NCBI RefSeq assembly: GCF_020400605.1
Contig: NZ_JAINRD010000020.1
Span: forward strand, 1 to 64,000
From: Streptomyces aculeolatus
GTDB lineage: Bacteria; Actinomycetota; Actinomycetes; Streptomycetales; Streptomycetaceae
Direction of reading: 5' to 3'
DNA: 64,000 nucleotides
This document shows positions 52,359-61,039 of this stretch, piece by piece. The notes under the pieces were generated by a model that saw only the letters and a program-made list of their open reading frames with translations, did no database searches and was not told where the DNA came from. The position numbers were made by a program, and so were the translations under genes. Position 1 is the stretch's first letter, and every line of letters begins with the position of its first letter.

Positions 52359-53537
52359 ATGTCGGGTTCGTCTGACAGCGACAGGCCCCGCAGCGCCTTC
52401 CGCCGCGGGGCCTCCCTGACGTTGGTCTTCGTCAGCGTCCTGGCCACCGGCGCCGCCACCGGGTCCTGGCCCGGCGAGCCCGAGCGCCCGCCCAAGGTGC
52501 TCACCGGCCACGTCGCCGACGAGCAGGCCTACGAACCGCGCGCCGGCGAGGGCGGCACCGCCGACTCCGCGGGCGAGCTGGTCAGCCGCAGCGGAGACCG
52601 CTGGTCGACGGCGTACAGCGCGCGCGAGTACGAGTCGCTCCAGCAGATGCTGGCCGGCAGATACGTCGGCGTCGGGCTGTGGATCAAGACCGACCGGGCC
52701 GGCGCCATGGAGATCGCCCAGGTCGGGGCGGACAGCCCCGCCGACGAGGCGGGCATCCGCACCGGCGACACGCTGCGCGCCGTCGACGGCACCCCGGTCG
52801 CGGGCCGCCCCGTCACCGAGGTCGTCGCGCTGCTGCGCGGCGAGGAACTGGGGGAGGGGGCGCGCGGAAGCACGGTGGTGCTTGCGCTGCAGCGCGGCGA
52901 GCGGCGGTGGGCGCGGCCCGTGCGCCGGGTCGAGCTGAGGACCGAGCCCGTGACCGTACGGCAGGACAAGCCGGAGGACGACGGCGCCGCCGCCCCCGTG
53001 ATCCGGGTGGAGAGCTTCACCCGCGGCAGCGGCGCGGAGGTGCGCCGGGCCGCGGCCGGGGCCCGCGGCAGCGACGGCGTCATCCTCGACCTGCGGGGCA
53101 ACTCCGGCGGCCTGGTCGTGGAGGCCGTCGAGGCGGCGTCGGGCTTCCTCGACGACGGGGTGGTGGCGACGTACGACCTGAACGGCAACCAGCAGGCGCT
53201 GTACGCGAAGCCGGGCGGCAACACCCGTACGCCGCTGGTCGTCCTCGTCGACGGGGGCACGATGAGCAGCGCCGAGCTGCTGGCCGGCGCGCTCCAGGAC
53301 CGCGGCCGCGCCGTCGTCGTCGGCACCCGCACCTTCGGCAAGGGCTCCGTGCAGCTGCCGAAGGCGCTGCCGGACGGCTCGGTCGCCGAGCTGACGGTCG
53401 GCGAGTACCGCACCCCGGCCGGGCGCAGCCTCGAGGGAGTCGGCGTCACCCCGGACCTCGACCTGGCCGTCACCGGCGACCGGGACGCCGAGGAGGAGGC
53501 CCGCACGGTTTTGAGTGGCCTCGGGAGCGGCGTCTAG
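52359..53537 (+). CDS. S41-family C-terminal processing protease
   Basis: CtpA-like exported serine protease of 392 residues. One hydrophobic N-terminal segment (LTLVFVSVLATGAATG) is a signal peptide or anchor. A PDZ domain follows (ADEAGIRTGDTLRAVDGTPV). The catalytic part has DLRGNSGGLV, the nucleophile Ser in GTMSSAELL (303/304) and the general-base Lys K328 in TFGKGSVQLP. It probably trims extracytoplasmic or cell-wall-enzyme substrates. ATG 52359 has TACACT 7 bases upstream and no SD. The position after ftsX and before smpB is conserved in Streptomyces. Confidence 0.92.
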   Translation: MSGSSDSDRPRSAFRRGASLTLVFVSVLATGAATGSWPGEPERPPKVLTGHVADEQAYEPRAGEGGTADSAGELVSRSGDRWSTAYSAREYESLQQMLAGRYVGVGLWIKTDRAGAMEIAQVGADSPADEAGIRTGDTLRAVDGTPVAGRPVTEVVALLRGEELGEGARGSTVVLALQRGERRWARPVRRVELRTEPVTVRQDKPEDDGAAAPVIRVESFTRGSGAEVRRAAAGARGSDGVILDLRGNSGGLVVEAVEAASGFLDDGVVATYDLNGNQQALYAKPGGNTRTPLVVLVDGGTMSSAELLAGALQDRGRAVVVGTRTFGKGSVQLPKALPDGSVAELTVGEYRTPAGRSLEGVGVTPDLDLAVTGDRDAEEEARTVLSGLGSGV

Positions 53538-53554
53538 GCGACAATGGCCCGGCT

Positions 53555-54034
53555 ATGGGTAAAGACACGGGTCGCAAGCTGATCGCGCAGAACAAGAAGG
53601 CGCGGCACGACTACCTCATCCTTGACACGTACGAGGCGGGTCTCGTGCTGACCGGTACCGAGGTCAAGTCGCTCCGCCAGGGGCGGGCCTCGCTGGCCGA
53701 CGGCTTCGCGCACCTCGACGGCGGCGAGATCTATCTGCACAACGTGCACATCCCGGAGTACTCGCAGGGTACGTGGACGAACCACACCGCGCGCCGCAAG
53801 CGCAAGCTGCTGCTGCACCGCGCCGAGATCGACAAGCTGATCGGCAAGACGCAGGAGACCGGGCTGACGATCGTGCCGCTGGCGCTGTACTTCAAGGACG
53901 GCCGGGCGAAGGTCGAGATCGCGCTGGCGCGCGGCAAGCGGGAGTACGACAAGCGGCAGACGCTGCGGGAGAAGCAGGACAACCGCGAGGCGCAGAAGGC
54001 GATCTCCGCGGCACGGCGCAAGTTCCGCGGCTGA
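53555..54034 (+). CDS. smpB: SsrA-binding protein SmpB
   Basis: Delivers tmRNA to stalled ribosomes. The 159-residue product has the canonical N-terminus (LIAQNKKARHDYLILDTYEAG), GTEVKSLRQGRASL, HNVHIPEYSQGTW, and the basic C-terminal tail KRQTLREKQDNREAQKAI needed on the ribosome. The ATG at 53555 has GACAAT at 53540-53545, a possible near-leaderless promoter. It lies 112 bases upstream of its partner ssrA. Confidence 0.97.
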   Translation: MGKDTGRKLIAQNKKARHDYLILDTYEAGLVLTGTEVKSLRQGRASLADGFAHLDGGEIYLHNVHIPEYSQGTWTNHTARRKRKLLLHRAEIDKLIGKTQETGLTIVPLALYFKDGRAKVEIALARGKREYDKRQTLREKQDNREAQKAISAARRKFRG

Positions 54035-54094
54035 CCTGCGCGGACGCGCGCGTGCCGCGGTGGAATACGGTGGCACGGTGTGGCGTTGTTCCAG

Positions 54095-54100
54095 TAGGCT
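54095..54100 (+). promoter_or_regulatory. Possible -10 box of ssrA
   Basis: TAGGCT with TGGCAC 18 bases upstream (54071) would start transcription about 40 bases before the mature tmRNA 5' end, leaving a precursor to be trimmed. Confidence 0.4.
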
Positions 54101-54146
54101 GTGTCCAGCAGCTCCGCGTGGGTTGCGCACCTTGAAAACACCACAT

Positions 54147-54513
54147 GGGGATGATCGGTTTCGACAGCGGCTGTCGGAGCAGGAGAAGCGAGCCGAGGAA
54201 GCGGCCATGATCTCGTTAACCACAGGCCGAAACAAATAATCGCCAACACCAAGCGCGATTCCTTCGCCCTCGCTGCCTAAGTAGCGACTTGCGAAGTGTC
54301 AGCCCGGGGGTGTTCCCGACCCGGATCCTGGCATCAGCTAGGGAACTCCACTGCTAGACCCGGTCACGGGGTGTAGCAGGACAAACCACAGTGACTGAGC
54401 CCGTCGGAGACTTGTCCGCGTGATCTCCGGGGCCGAGAAAAACGTAGCGGACTGCGCTCGGAGAAGTCCTGTCCCTGCACCGTTGGACGCGGGTTCGATT
54501 CCCGCCATCTCCA
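54147..54513 (+). ncRNA. ssrA: Transfer-messenger RNA
   Basis: The tRNA-like ends pair: GGGGATG at 54147-54153 with CATCTCC at 54506-54512, then discriminator A. The T-arm has GGTTCGATTCCCGCC. The tag frame starts at GCC 54242 and ends at TAA 54278-54280, encoding ANTKRDSFALAA, a typical Streptomyces degradation tag. The 3' CCA is not encoded in full (the genome reads CCACGA). The product rescues stalled ribosomes with SmpB, encoded just upstream. Confidence 0.96.
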
Positions 54514-54524
54514 CGAACGCGATA

Positions 54525-54563
54525 GGCGACGTGTGCCCACGGAAGGCGTGGGCGGGCGTCGCC
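54525..54563 (+). terminator. Terminator of ssrA
   Basis: GGCGACG (54525-54531) pairs with CGTCGCC (54557-54563) and, inside, GCCCACG (54535-54541) with CGTGGGC (54547-54553). It begins 12 bases past the tmRNA 3' end. Confidence 0.75.
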
Positions 54564-54601
54564 TTCGTCGTTTCTGCGCGGCTTCGCCTTCGTCGTTTCT
54601 G
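54561..54601 (+). repeat. Short direct repeat after ssrA
   Basis: GCCTTCGTCGTTTCTG occurs at 54561-54576 and again at 54586-54601, 25 bases apart. The 3' ends of tmRNA genes are common integration sites, but the repeat does not match the tmRNA 3' sequence, so it is noted only as a local duplication. Confidence 0.55.
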
Positions 54602-54626
54602 TGTAGCTCCCCCTTCCCGTGCCTGG

Positions 54627-55775
54627 TCAGAGCGGTGGCGGGGTGTCGGGGAGGCGTTCGATGGCGAGGAGGGCCGCGTCGTCGGCGAGCTGTCGGCCGG
54701 CGTGCCGGAGCAGGTCGGCCCGTACCCCCGCGACGAAGCCGTCCAGGTCCTTGTCCGCATGCCGCGCGGCGCTTTCGGCCAGGGGGAAGTAGACCCCGTT
54801 CTCGTTGCGGGCCTCGATGAACCCGTCGGTGTACAGCAGCAGCCGCGCCCCGGGGCGGAAGTCGATCGTCTGCGGGACCGGCAGCGTGCCGACGAGGCCG
54901 CCGAGCCCGATCGGGAGGCCGGGCCGGTCGGGCAGCTGGCCCGTGACGGTGCCGGAGTTGATGAGCAGCGGCTCGGGGTGGCCCAGGTGCACGATGCGGG
55001 CCACGGGCTCCTCGGTCGGGATCTCCACCAGCAGGGCGGTGGTGAAGCGCTCGCTGTACGCCTCGCACGGGTCGTCCCGGTCGATCTCCCGCAGCGCGGT
55101 CTCCTCCATCCGCCCGGCGACCTCGCCGATCGTCGGCTCACGGTACGCAGCCTCGCGGAAGCACCCGGTCAGCACGGCGGAGACGCCGACGGCCGGCAGC
55201 CCCTTGCCCCGTACGTCCCCGATGAGCACCCGGGCGCCGAACGGGGTCTGCAGCGTCTCGTACAGGTCCCCGCCGATCTGCGCCTCCGCCTCGGCGGCGA
55301 GGTAGACGCTGCGCACGGCGAGCCGGTCGATGCGCGGCGGCGGCGGTCGCAGCAGCGCGCGCTGCGCCGCTTCTGCCACCGACCGGACCTGTCTCAGCTC
55401 CGCCTCGCGCTTCTCCCGGATGACGGCCGCCACGATGCTGGCCAGGCCCACGGCGGCGGCGGACGCGAGTGTCATGTCGGAGCTGAGGGCGCCCCAGACG
55501 TCGTGGTAGACGTTCATCGCCACCGTCAGGGCGACGACGATGGCGGAGATCACGGCGGTGGCCCGTACGGAGATGGTCGCCGCGGCCACCACCGGTGCGG
55601 CGACCAGCAGCGGCGCCACCTGCGTCGTGCGCGGGGTCGCGACGTCGATGACCACCGTGATGGCGATGATCAGCACCGGAAACAGGACGAGGGGGACCCG
55701 GGACGCGCCGGGAGGAGCGGGGGTCTCGGCGCCTCCGACATCGCGGCGGTGGCCGCCGCGCGGCGGGAGTCGCAT
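54627..55775 (-). CDS. Membrane-anchored SpoIIE/RsbU-type PP2C phosphatase
   Basis: A 382-residue protein with three or four N-terminal membrane helices (VPLVLFPVLIIAITVVIDV near 27, VVAAATISVRATAVIS, ASAAAVGLASIVAAVI) and a C-terminal PP2C-like domain: EAQIGGDLYETLQTPFGARVLIGDVRGKG, LLLYTDGF, DDAALLAI. These enzymes dephosphorylate anti-sigma-factor antagonists in the cytosol. No partner anti-sigma gene is adjacent, so the target pathway is unknown. ATG 55775 was chosen; no clear SD. It converges on ssrA. Confidence 0.88.
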   Translation of the reverse strand: MRLPPRGGHRRDVGGAETPAPPGASRVPLVLFPVLIIAITVVIDVATPRTTQVAPLLVAAPVVAAATISVRATAVISAIVVALTVAMNVYHDVWGALSSDMTLASAAAVGLASIVAAVIREKREAELRQVRSVAEAAQRALLRPPPPRIDRLAVRSVYLAAEAEAQIGGDLYETLQTPFGARVLIGDVRGKGLPAVGVSAVLTGCFREAAYREPTIGEVAGRMEETALREIDRDDPCEAYSERFTTALLVEIPTEEPVARIVHLGHPEPLLINSGTVTGQLPDRPGLPIGLGGLVGTLPVPQTIDFRPGARLLLYTDGFIEARNENGVYFPLAESAARHADKDLDGFVAGVRADLLRHAGRQLADDAALLAIERLPDTPPPL

Positions 55776-55942
55776 GGCGATGGCGTCCTTAGGGCGGTTT
55801 GTACCTTATGTTCCGACTCATTCGAGGATATGCCACGTCAGAGGAGGCGACGCCACCACGCGGCCCGATCGGGGGCGGTGGAGTGGCTACGGGGAGGTAG
55901 GGCGCGGCGGCGGCAGGGAGCGGGTGCCGTCCCGCGGCGCGG

Positions 55943-56803
55943 TCAGTGCTCTCCCGGCGCGGCGCGCAGCGCCAGGGCCTCGGGGGCGGTGATCTCCACC
56001 TCGCCGCGGGCGTACGTCAGCAGGCCCTCGCGGCGCAGCCCCGACAGCGCGCGGTTCAGGGTCACGCGGGTGACGCCGAGGTGATCGGCCAGGGGCTGCT
56101 GGCCGCCGGGCAGGGGGACGCGGGCCGAGTGGAGCCGGGCGGCCTCGGCCAGCAGCCAGGCCGCGAGCCGGGCGGGCGTGGGGAGGGTCGCCGCCGCGGT
56201 GAATCGGGTCTGCTGGTCGCGGGCCTGGGCGGCGAGGGTGCGCAGGACGTGGGCGCGTACGGCGGCGGCGCCGTCGACGAGGGCGAGGAAGTCGGCGCGG
56301 GGCAGGCTGCGCGCGGTGCTGGGGGTGAGGGCGGTGAACGTGGCGGTGTGGCCGCGGTCGTCGATCACCGCGACCTTGTCCAGCGCGCACGGCCCGGACC
56401 ACGCCCCGACCCGTACGACGCGGCCGGCCGCGGACACGACGGTGGCGGCGACCCGGCCGTCGAGGAGGAGCAGCAGGTGGCCGGCGGGGTCCCCGGCCGT
56501 GCGCAGGACGTCCCCGGCGGCGTAGCGGCGGGGGACGGAGCGGTGCCAGAGGGCGCGGAGGCGGGCAGGGGGGAGGCCGCGGAGCAGCGGTACGCCCCGG
56601 AGGACGGCGGCCGGCCCGGCGTCCGGCGAGCCGGGTGCGGCGGTTTGTGCCCTGGCTTTCGGCGTCCCGGGTCCGGCGGCCTGTGCCTCGGTCCCTGCGG
56701 TCCCGGGGCCGTCGGCGGGTGCTCCGGCATCCGGCGGCCCGGGAGGCGCAGCCTGCTCCGGCGGTCTCCCGTCGCGTGTATCGGGCGATACAGATCCGCT
56801 CAC
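55943..56803 (-). CDS. Crp/Fnr-family transcription regulator
   Basis: A 286-residue regulator. The first 60 residues are Pro/Ala/Gly-rich and low in complexity. A cyclic-nucleotide-binding-like domain follows (GVPLLRGLPPARLRALWHRS, AGDPAGHLLLLLDGRVA), then a long helix and a helix-turn-helix (QPLADHLGVTRVTLNRALSGLRREG). The residues that bind cAMP in true CRP are not obviously conserved, so the effector is unknown. The GTG at 56803 leaves 24 bases to the divergent YciI gene. A perfect palindrome lies in its first codons (see separate entry). Confidence 0.82.
   Translation of the reverse strand: MSGSVSPDTRDGRPPEQAAPPGPPDAGAPADGPGTAGTEAQAAGPGTPKARAQTAAPGSPDAGPAAVLRGVPLLRGLPPARLRALWHRSVPRRYAAGDVLRTAGDPAGHLLLLLDGRVAATVVSAAGRVVRVGAWSGPCALDKVAVIDDRGHTATFTALTPSTARSLPRADFLALVDGAAAVRAHVLRTLAAQARDQQTRFTAAATLPTPARLAAWLLAEAARLHSARVPLPGGQQPLADHLGVTRVTLNRALSGLRREGLLTYARGEVEITAPEALALRAAPGEH
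56776..56792. promoter_or_regulatory. Palindrome TGTATCG-GG-CGATACA
   Basis: A perfect 7-base inverted repeat with a 2-base spacer, in the first codons of the Crp-family gene and about 40 bases upstream of the divergent YciI gene. The place and symmetry suit an autoregulatory operator; the half-site differs from the classic TGTGA of Crp. Coordinates are good to about one base. Confidence 0.45.
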
Positions 56804-56827
56804 ACCCCTGACCGTACCGTCCCCGCC

Positions 56828-57088
56828 ATGCTCGTACTCGAACTGCGCTTCGCCCCCGCCCCCGCCCGCCTCGCGGCCCGGCCCGCCCACCGCGACCGGC
56901 TCGTCCGGCTCCAGCGCGACGGGACCCTCCTCGCCGCCGGCCCCTGGGCCGACGACTCCGGGGCCCTGCTCGTCTTCGACGCGACCCGCGACCGGCTCGA
57001 CGCGCTCATGGCCGACGACCCCTACTACCGCACCGACGGCGTGCAGGTCGTCGGCGTACGCGAGTGGACCCCCGTCGTCGGCCCGTGA
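56828..57088 (+). CDS. YciI-family protein
   Basis: An 86-residue single-domain protein of the YciI/dimeric alpha-beta-barrel superfamily: MLVLELRFAP at the start, HRDRLVRLQRDGTLLAAGPWAD in the middle, and DPYYRTDGVQVVGVREWTPV at the end. The conserved His (H22) and Asp of the family are present. Enzymatic role unclear. TACCGT ends 7 bases before the ATG and no SD is seen, so it is probably leaderless. It is divergent from the Crp-family gene and may be its target. Confidence 0.85.
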   Translation: MLVLELRFAPAPARLAARPAHRDRLVRLQRDGTLLAAGPWADDSGALLVFDATRDRLDALMADDPYYRTDGVQVVGVREWTPVVGP

Positions 57089-57143
57089 CTCATCCTCCTG
57101 GCCATCCTCCCGGCCCTTCCTGGTTCGTCTCCTGGCCGCGCCC

Positions 57144-57174
57144 TTGACCTCGACCTTGGTTCACCCGCAACGCT
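57144..57174 (+). promoter_or_regulatory. Leaderless promoter of the MFS gene
   Basis: TTGACC at 57144-57149 and CAACGCT at 57168-57174, 18 bases apart, with the GTG start 6 bases after the box. This is the best complete promoter among the leaderless starts of the window. Confidence 0.55.
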
Positions 57175-57180
57175 GGCGGC

Positions 57181-58479
57181 GTGATCCGCCCCCTCGTCCC
57201 GCGCGCCTACCGCCCCGTGCTCGCCCACCCCCGGCTGCGCCGCCTGCTGCCCGCCTTCGTGGCCTCGGACTTCGGCGGCGGCATGAGCATGGTCGCCGTG
57301 GCGTGGCTGGCCATCGTCATCGCCCCCGAGGGCCGCGAGGGCCTGCTCGTCGGCGCGGCGCTCGCCGCGTACGCGCTGCCGGGGGCGGCGGGTGTCCTGC
57401 TCCTCGGGCGGTGGCTGCGGAAGCTGCCCGCGCGCCGGCTGCTCATGGCCAACTGCGCGCTGCGCGGCACCCTGCTGGGGTGCGTCCCTCTGGCCTGGGC
57501 CTTCGGGGTCCTGGACCCCGTGACGTACGTCGTGCTGCTCGGCTGCTCGTCGGTGCTGACGGCCTGGGGGAACGCGGGGAAGTTCACGCTGGTCGGCGAG
57601 TTGCTGCCGGAGCGGCACCGGCTGGCCGCCAACGCCCTGCTCGGCGCCAGCATGTCCACGAGCATCGTCGCCGGCCCCGCCGCGGCCGGGTTCCTCGCCG
57701 CGGCCGTCAGCCCGGCGTGGGTCATCGGCCTGGACGCGCTCACGTACGGGGTGCTCGCGGTGCAGACGGCGCGGCTGGGACCGGGATCCGGGGAGCGCCC
57801 CGAGGCGGCGCCCGGGCCCGCCGGCCGCGGGCTGCGGCTCCTCGCCCGACAGCGCGAACTCCTCGCGATCCTCGTCCTCACCTGGCTGTTCTTCGCCCTC
57901 TACGGTCCCGTCGAGGTCGCACTCCCGCTCTATGTCACCGGGACGCTCGACGGCGACGCCGGGCTCCTCGGCCTCTTCTGGACCGCCTTCGGCGTCGGCG
58001 CGGTCGTCGGCGGGCTGACGGTCGGCGCGCTGCGGCGGCTGCCGCTGTGGCCGGTGACGCTCGGGATCGTCGCGGGCTGGGGTACGACGCTGCTGCTGCC
58101 GTACGGGCTCGGGGCCGGAACCGCCGCGGCGATGGCGTGCTTCGCGCTGGGCGGCGCGGTGTACGGCCCGTACCCGGCGCTGTCGTTCACCCTCTTCCAG
58201 AACCGCACCCCGCAGGGCTGGCTGACCACGGTGCTCGCGGCGCGCGGCGCGGTGCTGCTCACGTCGACACCGGTCGGGGCGGCGCTCGGGGGACCGCTGG
58301 TCGCGGCGTTCGGGGCGCGGGCGGTGCTGGCGGGGTCGGGGGCGGCGACGGTGGGGGTGGCGGCGCTGGGGGCGGGGGTGTGGCTGGCGTCGCGGAGGGC
58401 CGGTGCCGTGGCGGAGGCGGGCGACCGGCCGCCCGACGACGACGGGGGACGGGGGGACGGCGCGCAGGCGGCGGTGTGA
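57181..58479 (+). CDS. MFS transporter
   Basis: A 432-residue protein with about 12 membrane helices, of the drug/metabolite exporter type (VASDFGGGMSMVAVAWLAIVI at helix 1, RWLRKLPARRLLMANC as a motif A-like loop, GPAAAGFLAAAVSPAWVIGLDALTYG around helices 5-6). The C-terminus is a short acidic tail (DRPPDDDGGRGDG). Substrate unknown. The GTG is set by the promoter spacing. It converges on the BtrH-like gene across a tandem-repeat spacer. Confidence 0.88.
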   Translation: MIRPLVPRAYRPVLAHPRLRRLLPAFVASDFGGGMSMVAVAWLAIVIAPEGREGLLVGAALAAYALPGAAGVLLLGRWLRKLPARRLLMANCALRGTLLGCVPLAWAFGVLDPVTYVVLLGCSSVLTAWGNAGKFTLVGELLPERHRLAANALLGASMSTSIVAGPAAAGFLAAAVSPAWVIGLDALTYGVLAVQTARLGPGSGERPEAAPGPAGRGLRLLARQRELLAILVLTWLFFALYGPVEVALPLYVTGTLDGDAGLLGLFWTAFGVGAVVGGLTVGALRRLPLWPVTLGIVAGWGTTLLLPYGLGAGTAAAMACFALGGAVYGPYPALSFTLFQNRTPQGWLTTVLAARGAVLLTSTPVGAALGGPLVAAFGARAVLAGSGAATVGVAALGAGVWLASRRAGAVAEAGDRPPDDDGGRGDGAQAAV

Positions 58480-58511
58480 CGTGGGCGGGGGTGCTGTGGC
58501 CCGCGCGTGTG

Positions 58512-58640
58512 CCGGGACCTGCGCGTGGATCCCGGACCTGCGCGCGGACGCCGGGACCTGCGCATGGACGCCGGGGCCTGCGCCTGGGCTGCCGTGACCT
58601 GGGCGTACGCGCCGTGGCCTGCCCGTGCCCGCCGTGAACT
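58512..58640 (+). repeat. Degenerate 20-bp tandem repeats between convergent genes
   Basis: About six copies of a unit like CCGGGACCTGCGCATGGACG begin at 58512, 58531, 58551, 58571, 58592 and 58612, with a partial copy at 58632. The first three are nearly identical and later ones decay. The array overlaps nothing coding and ends at the stop of the BtrH-like gene. Confidence 0.7.
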
Positions 58641-58641
58641 C

Positions 58642-59637
58642 TCAGGCCGCCGCCTCCAGTTCCCTCCGCAGCCGCCCGTACGTCGGCGCCAGCCTGCGCA
58701 GCACCTCCGCCACCGCGGCGCCGTCCCCGCGCACCAGCGGGTACTGCACCGCTCCCACCAGCCGGGCCTGTTCGCGCAGCACCCCCGCCGCGGCCGGAAG
58801 CCCCGCCCGTTCCACGTGTACCGCAGCGTCCGCGAGCCGCCGGGCCCCGACCCGTACGGCGAACGCCTCCATCAGCCCGCGCGCCCCGGCGCCCAGCCGG
58901 CCGTGGTCTCCGCCGCCCGGTCCGCCGTCCATACCCGCCTCGACCCGCGCCGCCAGCCTCTCCAGCGCCTCCGCCCCGGCGACCGTCCCCGCCGGCACCG
59001 CCCGGTCCGCGCGCCCCGCGAGCCACGCCACCGCGCCCGGCAGCGCCGCCCGTACCGCCGCCACCTCCGTCACCGCACGCACCCTCTCGAACCCCGCCCG
59101 CATCACATACGGCTCCGCCGTGTACTCCACCGCCTCCGCCCGCCAGGACGCCAGGAACTCGGGCACGGGCAGCGTCGCGTACGGGTGGCCGTGCGGGTCG
59201 TGGAGGAGGACCGTCCGGTCGTCCGCGGCCAGGGCGACCACGTAGTGGTCGTTGCCGTCGTACGGGCTGCCGCCGCCCGGCGGCCCCCAGGGGGTGCCGG
59301 GGTGGTACAGCAGCAGGCCCATGTCGACCGGCCCGACCAGCACCGGCCCCCGCGCGCAGGCCTCCCGCAGCCGCGCCATCGCCTCGTCCGCGGACCCGCC
59401 GGAGGTGCGGTCGCAGCGCAGGCCGAGCAGGTCGACGGCGTCGTCGAGCCCGATGTCCGGGTCCCAGCCGTACGGGTCGAAGAGCGGGACCGTACCGCCG
59501 AGGAGCTGGACGCCGAACGGCGAGCCGGTGAGTGTCTCCACGAGGGAGGGCGAGGGGGCGGGGGTGCCGAGGGTCCCGAGGGACATGACGAGGGAGTTGG
59601 CGTAGCAGTAGGGGCCGGAGCCCGTGTAGTCGGTCAT
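58642..59637 (-). CDS. BtrH-like (C39-fold) protein
   Basis: A 331-residue protein beginning MTDYTGSGPYCYANSLVMSLG, with a probable nucleophile Cys (C11). Further on is NDHYVVALAADDRTVLLHDPHG, where the His and Asp/Asn of a papain-like triad would lie. This layout matches the BtrH N-terminal family (acyltransferases of aminoglycoside side-chain biosynthesis) and related C39-like proteins in natural-product clusters. The C-terminal half is helical and Ala-rich. The ATG overlaps the MFS stop by ATGA, so the pair is coupled. Its substrate is unknown; no biosynthetic cluster is evident in the window. Confidence 0.7.
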   Translation of the reverse strand: MTDYTGSGPYCYANSLVMSLGTLGTPAPSPSLVETLTGSPFGVQLLGGTVPLFDPYGWDPDIGLDDAVDLLGLRCDRTSGGSADEAMARLREACARGPVLVGPVDMGLLLYHPGTPWGPPGGGSPYDGNDHYVVALAADDRTVLLHDPHGHPYATLPVPEFLASWRAEAVEYTAEPYVMRAGFERVRAVTEVAAVRAALPGAVAWLAGRADRAVPAGTVAGAEALERLAARVEAGMDGGPGGGDHGRLGAGARGLMEAFAVRVGARRLADAAVHVERAGLPAAAGVLREQARLVGAVQYPLVRGDGAAVAEVLRRLAPTYGRLRRELEAAA

Positions 59638-60923
59638 GAGTCCAGGCAACTGCCTGACACGGTGGGAGAGTCCAGCGTGCGCGGGGCCGGCTGAGGGGCG
59701 GCGGCGGTGTGCGTCGCGGGTACGCGCCCGAGGAGCGTCACCGCGAGCGCGCCCAGCGCCAGCGCGCCGCCCAGCCACAGCACCGACCGCGTGCCGAAGC
59801 CGTCGACCATCCGGCCGCCCGTGAACGCACCGAGGGCGATGGCCCCGTTGAACACCGCCACGAACAGCGACGTCGCGCCCTCCCGGGCCCGCGGGGCGGC
59901 CATGCCGAGCCACGTCTGCGTACTCACCGACACCCCTCCGTACGCCAGCCCCCACACGACCAGCAGGACCGCCGCACCCGCCACCGACAGCCCGAGCAGC
60001 GGCACGAGCAGCAGGGAGCCGGCGAGCGTGGCGCCGATCACCAGCACGGTGCCGCGCAGCCGCCGGCCGACGCGGGCGCCGGCGGCGAAGTTGCCGGCGA
60101 TACCGGCGATTCCGTACGCCAGGAGGAGGGCGCCGATCATCGACGGCCCGACGCCCGAGAGGTCCTCCAGGATGGGCCGTACATACGTGTACGCGGCGAA
60201 GTGGCCCGTGACCAGCAGGAACACCACCGCGAGCCCGGTGGCCACCCGGCTGTTGCCGGCCAGCCGCAGCACCCCGCCGAGCGCGACCGCCTCCTCGGCG
60301 GGCAGCGGCGGCAGCAGCACGGCCATGGCCGCGGTCACGAGCAGCGCCAGCCCGGCGACGACGAGGAACGCGGCGCGCCAGCCGACGAGTTCGCCGATGT
60401 ACGCGCCCGCGGGCACGCCCACGACGGAGGCGACGGCGACGCCGCTGAAGATGAGGGAGGTGGCGGGACCGACGGCCGCCGGGGGCACCAGCCGTACGCC
60501 GAGGCCGCCGGCGAGGGACCAGACGCCGCCGAGGCCGATGCCGACGAGCACGCGGGCGGCCATCATGACGGCGAAGCCGGGCGACCAGGCGGCGAGCACG
60601 TTGGCCGCGGCCAGGAGCACCATCAGGGAGCAGAGGACGAGGCGCCGGTCGAGCCGGCCGACGGCGGCGGTGACGAGGGGGGCGGAGAAGGCGGCGATGA
60701 GGCCGGTGACGGTGAGCGTCAGGCCGGCCGTGCCTTCGCTGACGTACAGCGAACCGCTGATGGGCGTGAGCAGACCGACCGGCAGCATCTCGGACGTGAC
60801 CACGGTGAAGGTGCCGGCCGCCACGGTCGCCACGGCGGGCCAGCCGCCGGATCCCGGCGCGGGTGGGGATGGGGATGGGGGTGAGGGGGATGAGGGTGCG
60901 GACGGCTCGTCGGGTTTTGCCAT
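59634..60923 (-). CDS. MFS transporter (AraJ/sugar-efflux type)
   Basis: A 429-residue protein with 12 helices and the DHA1/AraJ-like signatures SEMLPVGLLTPIS after helix 1, GRLDRRLVLCSLMVLLAA in loop 2-3, and ARVLVGIGLGGVWSLAGGLGVRL. A Pro/Ser-rich N-terminal stretch precedes helix 1. ATG 60923 was chosen; ATG 60974 and 60995 are in frame. It is divergent from the LysR gene, the usual arrangement for a LysR-regulated exporter, and coupled to the BtrH-like gene. Confidence 0.88.
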   Translation of the reverse strand: MAKPDEPSAPSSPSPPSPSPPAPGSGGWPAVATVAAGTFTVVTSEMLPVGLLTPISGSLYVSEGTAGLTLTVTGLIAAFSAPLVTAAVGRLDRRLVLCSLMVLLAAANVLAAWSPGFAVMMAARVLVGIGLGGVWSLAGGLGVRLVPPAAVGPATSLIFSGVAVASVVGVPAGAYIGELVGWRAAFLVVAGLALLVTAAMAVLLPPLPAEEAVALGGVLRLAGNSRVATGLAVVFLLVTGHFAAYTYVRPILEDLSGVGPSMIGALLLAYGIAGIAGNFAAGARVGRRLRGTVLVIGATLAGSLLLVPLLGLSVAGAAVLLVVWGLAYGGVSVSTQTWLGMAAPRAREGATSLFVAVFNGAIALGAFTGGRMVDGFGTRSVLWLGGALALGALAVTLLGRVPATHTAAAPQPAPRTLDSPTVSGSCLDS

Positions 60924-61039
60924 GGCCTCAGCCAAGCCGGGCGGGAGGGAGGGGAACAAGCGCGAAGTGTTCATGCTTCTATGAGGTGGGCTCATCGAAC
61001 GGCGGCGCGTGAAGGCGCCGCGCTGAGGGGCGGCACGGC

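Noticed and set aside
54513..54601. Integrated element at the tmRNA 3' end
   Set aside because: No integrase and no duplicated tmRNA 3' segment follow; only a 16-base direct repeat unrelated to the tmRNA end.
58642..59637. C39 bacteriocin-processing peptidase
   Set aside because: It lacks an ABC transporter fusion and no double-glycine leader peptides are nearby; BtrH-like fits better.
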